DNA of 37,496 nt from a virus: positions 1 through 37,496 of the IMG/VR virus record IMGVR_UViG_3300027969_000217; one strand, written 5' to 3'. Shown here piece by piece: positions 1 through 5,628 of this stretch; within the stretch, counting starts at the first letter, position 1; each line of letters opens with the position of its first letter. The position numbers were made by a program, and so were the translations under genes. Below the pieces are notes generated by a model. It had not been told where the DNA came from and searched no databases. It saw only the letters and a program-made list of their open reading frames with translations.

Positions 1-828
1 TCAGGCAGCGGAGTAAAGAGCCGATTCAGTCCTACCGGTATGCTACTGATTAAGCCGAAGACATCACTAAGCGAAGGAGACAGCGGACTCAGTGGCGAGT
101 ACCTTAAGTTTGTTAGTCCTCCGATGGATACGCTAACCTTCCTACGTAGTGAGATTGAGCAGCAGATGGCTAAGGCAAGACGCATACTGCATCTTCCATC
201 AAGCGATGAAAGTGGAACTATCGGTGAGGCATCAACTGCAACAGGAAGCTTGAATAAGCTTCGCGCATTGTACGCTTTCGTGAAGCCTATCAGCGATCAG
301 CTATTCACCATCTACGAATTCTGCTTGGTGACAATGGGCCGCATGAGATACGGCGATTTGTTTGGCGGAGTAAACTTAGTTTATCCAACCTCATTCGACA
401 TCTCAACACCAAGCGACTACCTTGCTATTATTGCTGAAGGTGTCAAGGCAGGCGTTCCTCCTGCGGTGACTTACTCGAATGTTTACAACTACATCAGAGC
501 AATCAACTACACAGACGAGGAAAGTAGTGCTTTATTTGAGCTAATAGTTAACGCAGACGAGTTGCTTCTTATGAGCAACGCTGATGTGCTTGCTCGACTT
601 GCAAGTGGGACGGTTGAGAAGTGGCAAGATGTATTGCATAACTCAGCACCTCAACTTGTGATGGAGCTTATGCGTGACTACATCGCAACAGAGGAAGCAC
701 CGAAGTTCTTTGACCTTCCGATGAACGAGCAGATTGCACAGCTAAGAGCGAAGGCGGCAGAGAAGATTGCAACAACATTGGATCCGATAGCACAGGCACA
801 ACAAACTCTTTTGAATGGCATCGTTTGA
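1..828 (+). CDS. Portal protein, C-terminal part (5'-truncated by the window edge)
   Basis: The frame is open from base 1 (tca ggc agc...) and matches residues 361-635 of the complete portal gene at 33173-35080, with three visible amino-acid changes (T/N, I/V, E/D). The portal is the dodecameric ring at the capsid vertex through which DNA is packaged and to which the neck attaches. The fragment holds the C-terminal stem and crown part, including a helical EIEQQMAKARRIL segment. An internal ATG at 40 is not the real start, because the reading frame continues upstream. It overlaps the next gene by 14 nt. The identification rests on gene order (portal, then Mu F-like protein, scaffold, capsid) and on the full copy. 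Confidence 0.85.
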   Translation, partial: SGSGVKSRFSPTGMLLIKPKTSLSEGDSGLSGEYLKFVSPPMDTLTFLRSEIEQQMAKARRILHLPSSDESGTIGEASTATGSLNKLRALYAFVKPISDQLFTIYEFCLVTMGRMRYGDLFGGVNLVYPTSFDISTPSDYLAIIAEGVKAGVPPAVTYSNVYNYIRAINYTDEESSALFELIVNADELLLMSNADVLARLASGTVEKWQDVLHNSAPQLVMELMRDYIATEEAPKFFDLPMNEQIAQLRAKAAEKIATTLDPIAQAQQTLLNGIV

Positions 829-1765
829 TGAACTTGTTAAGCGTAAGATTAAGCTACTTGAAACCGTTCCCGAGGACATTGCAACTGCGGCGGAGAAGGC
901 ACAGCGAGAAGCATGGAGAAAGATTGCTCCACTTCTCGCTGAGATGGATGTCGATGCCGATGGAAACATTGCACAGACGGAAAACAATATTAGACGAATT
1001 GGAGGAATAACAGAGGAACTCAACAAGGTACTTGCAGGCGGAGAATACAAAGCCGCCGTGCAGTCGTTCCTTGCTTCCATCGATGAAGGTGTTCAGCTTA
1101 CTGATGACATCGCAAAAAAGATTGACAGCACCTTTCAACCCGACAACGTACAAAAGCAACTACTCGCAATATCCAAGCAGAACGCAATCAATGCCTTCTT
1201 TGGTTCTGGACTTCGGCAGAATGTTACAGTGCCATTCCTTGAGCAGCTTACTGCAAACGTAGCGGCAAGAGCACCACTGCGCGAAGCAACCAAAGCATTG
1301 CAAGGAGTAATCGAAGGAACTGATGCAAACGATGGCAGGCTACTTGCCAATGTGCGCACTACTGCAAACACAGCTCAAGCAATCGCTGACAGAAGCTATG
1401 CAGCAGCTGTCAATGAAGAACTTGGCATTGAATACTTCCAATACCTGGGCGGAGAAATACCGACAACAAGACCATTCTGCCAACATAGAGAAGGTGAGAT
1501 ATATCATCGTAAGGAGATTGAGGCGTGGGGCGATGGCAAGAACAGCGCAGGCATCAACGACATTCGCAACGGCACATGGGATGGACGCATCGATGGCACT
1601 GACTCACGCAGCATCTTCACCTTTGTTGGTGGTTGGAACTGCCGCCACTTCCTTGTTCCAGTAATCAAGCAAAGAGTTCCTGCATCAGTAATTGCAAGAG
1701 CAGAGGCAGAAGGTTTTGCAACACCACCAAGACCAAGAGGAGGAGCTGAAGCACTAACGGCTTAA
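815..1765 (+). CDS. Minor head protein, Mu F / SPP1 gp7-like
   Basis: A 316-residue protein encoded directly after the portal. The N-terminal two thirds is helical and highly charged. The C-terminal part carries the family signature: RPFCQH with C222 and H224, a W-x-D/G-rich middle, then GWNCRH with C276 and H278. This Cys/His pattern is typical of the phage Mu gpF / SPP1 gp7 head morphogenesis domain and probably binds a metal. Family members sit inside the procapsid near the portal and help assembly or DNA delivery. The start at 815 overlaps the portal stop by 14 nt and is supported by a second copy at 35067. Function is inferred from motif and position. Confidence 0.85.
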   Translation: MASFDELVKRKIKLLETVPEDIATAAEKAQREAWRKIAPLLAEMDVDADGNIAQTENNIRRIGGITEELNKVLAGGEYKAAVQSFLASIDEGVQLTDDIAKKIDSTFQPDNVQKQLLAISKQNAINAFFGSGLRQNVTVPFLEQLTANVAARAPLREATKALQGVIEGTDANDGRLLANVRTTANTAQAIADRSYAAAVNEELGIEYFQYLGGEIPTTRPFCQHREGEIYHRKEIEAWGDGKNSAGINDIRNGTWDGRIDGTDSRSIFTFVGGWNCRHFLVPVIKQRVPASVIARAEAEGFATPPRPRGGAEALTA

Positions 1766-1782
1766 GCGCAATAGAATAATAT

Positions 1783-1811
1783 TTTGCGCAATCAAAAGTT
1801 TACTATCTTTG
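1783..1811 (+). promoter_or_regulatory. Bacteroidota-type promoter upstream of the scaffold region
   Basis: A -33 TTTG (1783-1786) is separated by 17 nt from the -7 element TATCTTTG (1804-1811), matching the TTTG-N17-19-TAnnTTTG consensus known for Bacteroidota. The first ATG follows only 4 nt after the -7 element, so a transcript from here would be nearly leaderless for the 1816 ORF, with a normal leader for the scaffold gene at 1931. The same element is present at 36035-36063. Confidence 0.75.
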
Positions 1812-1815
1812 CCTT

Positions 1816-2037
1816 ATGACTTACTACATCATGAGAGATGGCAGCATCAAGCAAGCATCTGATGTACTCGCAAAAGAACTTATCAAGCGAGGAGCAAGAG
1901 AATTGAAACTAACACCAATAACAATAGACTATGGCAATCAAATCGGAGGAAGCACTGGAGCTGATGAAGTTCCTCAACCTCGAAGAAGCAGCCGACCTAG
2001 AAGCGGCAAAAGAAAAGTTCCAAGAAAATTGGATTAA
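1816..2037 (+). CDS. Small hypothetical protein overprinted on the scaffold gene start
   Basis: A 73-residue ORF placed immediately after a promoter. The first 40 residues look like a normal short protein (MTYYIMRDGSIKQASDVLAK...). The last third lies in a different frame over the first 107 nt of the scaffold gene and becomes strongly basic and proline-rich (PRRSSRPRSGKRKVPRKLD). Such a long overlap is unlike the 4-20 nt overlaps elsewhere in this genome. It could be a real overprinted gene, or an upstream leader ORF whose translation feeds the scaffold start. The ATG is very close to the predicted transcription start. I do not recognise a family. Confidence 0.5.
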   Translation: MTYYIMRDGSIKQASDVLAKELIKRGARELKLTPITIDYGNQIGGSTGADEVPQPRRSSRPRSGKRKVPRKLD

Positions 2038-2752
2038 ACAGGAAGAAGTAAGCGGCAAGATTGGCAAGCTTACCGGTACTATTGCCAATGTAACTCGCAA
2101 AGCATTTGAGCCGTTTGGCATCGTGCTCACTGACGAGGACTTCAAAGGGCAGAAGGTTGAGGAAGTTATTCGCAGCGCATCAGAGAAAGCAAAGACGTCG
2201 TTTGAAACACAGCGCGAAGAGTGGGAGAAGCGTGCATCTGGCAACGGCTCAGAGGCATTGCTGCAAGAGTGGGAGAAAAAGTATAAATCACTTGAGCGCA
2301 AGAGCAATGAGCTTGACTCCGCTCGCCAAGATGTGATGAATCAGTTTGAGTCTTACAAGGTACAAGTTGCAACCGACATCAAGACGAGCAAAATCAACTC
2401 ATCATTCGAGAAGGAGCTTGGCGCATTGAAGCTTGATCCAAGTGTAAACGAGTACACCATTCGTGGATTCAAGTCGGCGGTCACTGATAAGTATGCAATC
2501 GACCTTGAGGATGATGGTGCATTCGTTGTTAAGGATAAGGCAACAGGCGAGCGGTTGAAGAGCAAGGAGAAGGCAGGATCGTTTCTAACAATGTCCGATG
2601 TGCTTATCAAGGAAGCAACAGAAGCAGGCATCATCCAAAAGAATCCTCATGCAGGAGCAAAATTTCCTGCACGTAATCCGTTGATACCTCAACTCGAGGC
2701 AGCATCGGAAAAAAAATTAAAAGGAATCAACCCTAGATTCTACCAAAAATAA
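1931..2752 (+). CDS. Capsid scaffolding protein
   Basis: A 273-residue, very charged, largely helical protein directly upstream of the major capsid gene, which is the canonical scaffold position. Residues roughly 85-150 (around EEWEKRASGNG and EKKYKSLERKSNELD) have coiled-coil heptad character. The C-terminus is short, basic and proline-containing (KLKGINPRFYQK), as expected for the capsid-binding end of a scaffold. Scaffolds line the procapsid interior and leave or are cleaved on maturation; no protease gene is visible nearby. The second copy at 36183 is identical in amino-acid sequence. Assigned by context and composition rather than by a specific motif. Confidence 0.75.
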   Translation: MAIKSEEALELMKFLNLEEAADLEAAKEKFQENWIKQEEVSGKIGKLTGTIANVTRKAFEPFGIVLTDEDFKGQKVEEVIRSASEKAKTSFETQREEWEKRASGNGSEALLQEWEKKYKSLERKSNELDSARQDVMNQFESYKVQVATDIKTSKINSSFEKELGALKLDPSVNEYTIRGFKSAVTDKYAIDLEDDGAFVVKDKATGERLKSKEKAGSFLTMSDVLIKEATEAGIIQKNPHAGAKFPARNPLIPQLEAASEKKLKGINPRFYQK

Positions 2753-2753
2753 T

Positions 2754-2761
2754 TATCTTTG
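2754..2761 (+). promoter_or_regulatory. Isolated -7 element TATCTTTG just before a terminator
   Basis: The sequence TATCTTTG follows the scaffold stop codon at once. No convincing -33 TTTG is seen 17-19 nt upstream. Transcripts starting here would meet the strong terminator at 2790-2821 after about 55-60 nt, so they would be a short non-coding RNA unless there is read-through into the capsid gene. Confidence 0.4.
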
Positions 2762-2789
2762 TAGGGGGTATTAATGTTTTTTTAGTTTG

Positions 2790-2821
2790 GCCGCACTTGT
2801 TAAGAGTGCGGCTTTTTTTTT
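2790..2821 (+). terminator. Rho-independent terminator between scaffold and capsid genes
   Basis: Perfect 8-bp stem GCCGCACT (2790-2797) / AGTGCGGC (2805-2812), 7-nt loop, followed by nine T residues (2813-2821). It lies upstream of the capsid promoter and so separates capsid transcription from the upstream operon. Confidence 0.9.
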
Positions 2822-2822
2822 A

Positions 2823-2830
2823 TACCTTTG
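2823..2830 (+). promoter_or_regulatory. -7 element for the major capsid transcript
   Basis: TACCTTTG begins directly after the T-tract of the preceding terminator. It fits TAnnTTTG; a -33 TTG is only found with a 23-nt spacer, so that half is weak. It would give the capsid gene a leader of about 100 nt (2835-2936), the longest leader in this genome. Confidence 0.6.
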
Positions 2831-2936
2831 TGATTCTCTATGGTAGTCGGCAGGACTTTCAGCTGCAAAAAGTAGGCATCAAAGCAACAGCCTTCAGAAT
2901 ACGTTGCAAAAAATTCTACAATAAAAAACGACTATC

Positions 2937-3980
2937 ATGTCTATTTCAAGAATACTTTCCGAATGTCCTAATGTTCAGATGAACTTAGGCGAATTATTTA
3001 TCGAGGTTGGTCAGCGCGAGCAACTTCCATTTCTAGAATTCTTATTGTCTCCAGAGAATGCGAAGATGATCCGCACTGAAGTTGCTCCAGGTAATGGAAA
3101 ACTTAAGACGGTTCAAGCTCGTTGGATTCAGCGTTTGCCTGAGACGGAAGTTGAAGAAGGTGGCGACATCCTTACTTGTACTTCAAGCAACACGTATGGC
3201 GATTCAACTGCAACATACACAGTTGAAACGACTGACACTTACACTGCTTCTCAATTGATTAATGCAGCGGATATCGCTCGTCATTGCCAAGAGAACAGCC
3301 GTTATGTGCTTGAGTCAATCATGCGCTTGATGGATGTATTAGATCGCAAGATTGCTTCTGCTGCTGCTGTTCAGTCTGTTGCTGCAATTGGTAACTGGGG
3401 AACTGAAGTAGAAGCATTCTACACAGTATCTTCTGATTGCTTAGTTGTTCCAACTATGATCACTGACAATGAGCCTAACGCATTTGCTATCGCTGACATT
3501 CAGCAAGCAACACGCATGGCTAACTACCCAGGTGCACCAATTGCATTCGGTGGAGCAGCGATGCAGCGTTATGCTAACGCGATGGCAGCAGGATGCTGCA
3601 CTCAGTATGGTATCGACTTACTTGCAATCACTCAGCAAAACGGTTTCGGCTTTGCTTATGATGCTCGTTTGGCAGCTGCTCAAGGTTCTCAGTCTAAGGC
3701 GTTGGTTACAACAGCAGGAGCAATCCAGTGGTTGTCATTCAACCTTGCAGAGTGGAACACAGGCATCACTCCAACAGCAGGAAGCAACTACTCTAAGACG
3801 TTGGTGTATACACCGGCAGGAGTTCCAGTTGACTTGACTATGAAGGATGATTGCGGAAACTTATCAATTGTATTGACTACAACTGGTATCATCGCAACAT
3901 TGCCAACTGACATCTATGAGGCATCAGACAAGTATGCAGGTGTTAACTACGTGAATTGCGTATCTATCGTAAACCCGTAA
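2937..3980 (+). CDS. Major capsid protein
   Basis: A 347-residue protein following the scaffold gene, transcribed as its own unit between two terminators, as expected for the most abundant virion protein. The N-terminal part (LFIEVGQREQLPFLEFLLSP) resembles the N-arm region of Bacteroidota phage capsids. The middle has an Ala-rich spine-helix-like segment (SMRLMDVLDRKIASAAAVQS). I see no HK97-type protease cleavage signal. Codon use differs from its neighbours: it is richer in T-ending codons (gct, ggt, gtt), consistent with high expression. The stop at 3978-3980 is preceded by a possible -1 slippery site, so a longer minor form may exist. A divergent second allele begins at 37189. Confidence 0.85.
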   Translation: MSISRILSECPNVQMNLGELFIEVGQREQLPFLEFLLSPENAKMIRTEVAPGNGKLKTVQARWIQRLPETEVEEGGDILTCTSSNTYGDSTATYTVETTDTYTASQLINAADIARHCQENSRYVLESIMRLMDVLDRKIASAAAVQSVAAIGNWGTEVEAFYTVSSDCLVVPTMITDNEPNAFAIADIQQATRMANYPGAPIAFGGAAMQRYANAMAAGCCTQYGIDLLAITQQNGFGFAYDARLAAAQGSQSKALVTTAGAIQWLSFNLAEWNTGITPTAGSNYSKTLVYTPAGVPVDLTMKDDCGNLSIVLTTTGIIATLPTDIYEASDKYAGVNYVNCVSIVNP

Positions 3981-4057
3981 CGAGCTCGCAGAATCTGCTG
4001 AGCGAAGGCTCGGATGATCTGTTGAGCGAGGGAAGCGACAATTTGCTTTCACAATGA
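3971..4057 (+). other. Candidate -1 frameshift signal and C-terminal extension of the capsid protein
   Basis: The heptamer A AAC CCG (3971-3977) fits X XXY YYZ in the capsid frame and is followed at once by the TAA stop. Seven nt later a stem-loop can form: CTC GCAG (3985-3991), loop AAT, CTGC T GAG (3995-4002) with one bulged T. A -1 shift would read 26 further codons to the TGA at 4055-4057, adding VTSSQ and then the tandem repeats NLLSEGSD / DLLSEGSD / NLLSQ. The frame is open between a stop at 3944 and 4055. Alternatives are a separate 33-residue peptide from TTG 3956, a remnant, or a one-base sequencing error. The closest known precedent is the minor capsid protein 10B of phage T7. Confidence 0.5.
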
Positions 4058-4063
4058 TTTAAG

Positions 4064-4089
4064 GGAGAGGTGCAAGCCTCTCCTTTTTT
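4064..4089 (+). terminator. Rho-independent terminator after the capsid gene
   Basis: Stem GGAGAGG (4064-4070) / CCTCTCC (4077-4083), 6-nt loop TGCAAG, then six T residues (4084-4089). It ends the capsid transcript and directly precedes a new promoter. Confidence 0.9.
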
Positions 4090-4094
4090 ATTTA

Positions 4095-4102
4095 TATCTT
4101 TG
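4095..4102 (+). promoter_or_regulatory. -7 element TATCTTTG for the neck/fibre operon
   Basis: TATCTTTG sits 5 nt downstream of the terminator T-tract and 18 nt before the ATG at 4121. It repeats the terminator-then-promoter arrangement seen upstream of the capsid gene. Confidence 0.7.
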
Positions 4103-4120
4103 TGAAAAATAAGACAGCCA

Positions 4121-5167
4121 ATGTGCTACGAATCTCTACTCGGCTTACAAGGTTGCGACAGACCAGAGCCAACTACTGGGCTTTATATCGATGACTTAGG
4201 CATCAATCAGACTTTACTCGGGCAGCTAATCACTGACCAATATAATAGCGGAGTTGAATTATTTGAAGCTAAGCGAGCATTTGCTTGGCGCAAGATGTCA
4301 ACTGATGTCCTGAGCAGGCTAACACCGATGATGAAAGCGGACACTGTTGTGGAGTCTAAGCGCATCGGTCAAGTGGTTAGCAATGCAAGCAATGTGGATG
4401 TGGCAGTAGGTGTAGGAAAGTTCACAGGCATCAGAGTAACGATTGACCCAAACACGGAAAGCTTTCTGAACTTTTACTTGTCGAATTTTAAGATTGACAT
4501 CTACACGATGGCAACTCCTGTCGAGATATTTGTCTACGACATGGCAACGCTAAAGCTTATTGATTCATTCTTTTACCAATCGGAAGCTGTTGAGCAGTTT
4601 ATCGGCAAGACATTCAAGGCTAATCGACGCAAGATGGATTTGGCATTTGTCTATGAGTCGCTTTACGATACCACTAAAATGATTCCTAAGAAGGGCAGTT
4701 GCACTGATTGTGGAGGTAGCTTAAGAGCGGTGCACGTTTGTCCATTTGTGGATGCAATCGGAATCGAGCTGACCACTGATGGCTTCAATGTGCTATCATC
4801 GAAAGCGAAGAAGTACACGCAAGGGATGTCGTTGGTTTACAATGTGAACTGCGACAGAGAAGCTTGGCTGTGTTCGATTGGAGGATTGATGGCAATGCCG
4901 CTTGCATATGCAACAGCGGTTGAGATTTATAACTACGGTTTAAGCATCAGCCCAAATCAGCGTGTCAATACAACTGTTAGTGTCAACATAGGGAGCAAGC
5001 CATTCGCAACCGCTGATGCCAACGATGGAATGATTGCAGGGCGAGACATTGCAGCAACAAGATACAACGATGAGCTCACGGCCATGTTGCAAAACATGAG
5101 AATGCCTGAGGACAACACGTGCTTTGATTGCCGCCGCAACATGAAGTATGTAACTGCTCTACCATAA
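4121..5167 (+). CDS. Conserved-looking phage structural protein of unknown function
   Basis: A 348-residue protein between the capsid and tail-completion genes, expressed from its own promoter. It has paired cysteines (C-T-D-C-G-G in the middle, C-F-D-C near the C-terminus) and several beta-rich stretches (IRVTIDPNTESFLNFYLSNF). In this position one expects a head-tail connector, neck or accessory capsid protein, and a virion role is likely. I recognise no domain. It ends with TAATG overlapping the next gene. Confidence 0.6.
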   Translation: MCYESLLGLQGCDRPEPTTGLYIDDLGINQTLLGQLITDQYNSGVELFEAKRAFAWRKMSTDVLSRLTPMMKADTVVESKRIGQVVSNASNVDVAVGVGKFTGIRVTIDPNTESFLNFYLSNFKIDIYTMATPVEIFVYDMATLKLIDSFFYQSEAVEQFIGKTFKANRRKMDLAFVYESLYDTTKMIPKKGSCTDCGGSLRAVHVCPFVDAIGIELTTDGFNVLSSKAKKYTQGMSLVYNVNCDREAWLCSIGGLMAMPLAYATAVEIYNYGLSISPNQRVNTTVSVNIGSKPFATADANDGMIAGRDIAATRYNDELTAMLQNMRMPEDNTCFDCRRNMKYVTALP

Positions 5168-5628
5168 TGGCTACACCGAAGGAAGTGAGTGATCGCATCA
5201 ATGGGCTGTTCTCCGAATGGAGTTCTGGATTTACTCCTTTGTCTCAAGCAGTGCAGGATATGAGGCGTGAGATGTACATACGCATCTTTGGAATTGATAC
5301 TGGAAGAGGTAGAAATCAAGCAGGCAACTTCCTGCCAACTAAACCTTACACTCCTGCATACGCAAAAATCAAACAAGCAAATGGCCGTCCTCCATTGGAG
5401 CTCACAGGCTTTCTTAAGCGATCGTTTGCAACAGATCAAACCACAGTTATAACCGAAGGATTTGATACTGCAATTTACACTGTTGCAGATGAAGCAGGAA
5501 AAGTGGAAGGACTTGAGAAACTTTACGGCACAATTTTCAAACCAACAACGGAAGAGCAATCGAGAATGTTGCAACTACATGCAGACTTACTTGTTGAGCA
5601 AATATCAAATCAGATAAGCAAACCATGA
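5167..5628 (+). CDS. Tail completion / head-tail joining protein-like
   Basis: A 153-residue protein starting at the ATG of the TAATG overlap (an in-frame upstream ATG at 5128 would overlap the previous gene by 40 nt). The central part, PPLELTGFLKRSF followed by beta segments, resembles the 'L-x-x-S/T-G-x-L-x-x-S' pattern of HK97 gp10-like and virion-morphogenesis tail-completion proteins. These cap the head-proximal end of the tail or join it to the neck. It overlaps the next gene by ATGA. Assigned from a short motif plus position. Confidence 0.5.
   Translation: MATPKEVSDRINGLFSEWSSGFTPLSQAVQDMRREMYIRIFGIDTGRGRNQAGNFLPTKPYTPAYAKIKQANGRPPLELTGFLKRSFATDQTTVITEGFDTAIYTVADEAGKVEGLEKLYGTIFKPTTEEQSRMLQLHADLLVEQISNQISKP

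Larger units (their letters stand above)
1..3244. repeat. Left copy of the terminal redundancy
   Basis: This stretch is colinear without indels with 34253-37496, at a constant offset of 34,252. It covers the portal C-terminus, the minor head gene, the small ORF, the scaffold and the start of the major capsid gene. The copies differ at scattered sites up to about 1815, look identical from about 1816 to 3184, and diverge abruptly from 3185. The simplest explanation is a circular or concatemeric phage genome read more than once around, with strain variation, rather than a true internal duplication. Confidence 0.95.

Noticed and set aside
2797-2982. 61-codon + strand ORF over the capsid leader
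   Set aside because: It starts inside the terminator hairpin, overlaps the capsid start in another frame and has lysine/arginine-rich random-looking sequence; the capsid leader is a better explanation.
4957-5574. 205-codon minus-strand ORF, one of the longest antisense ORFs
   Set aside because: It is the antisense of two well-supported + genes, has no promoter or overlap partner, and its cysteine- and serine-rich composition is that of a mirror frame.
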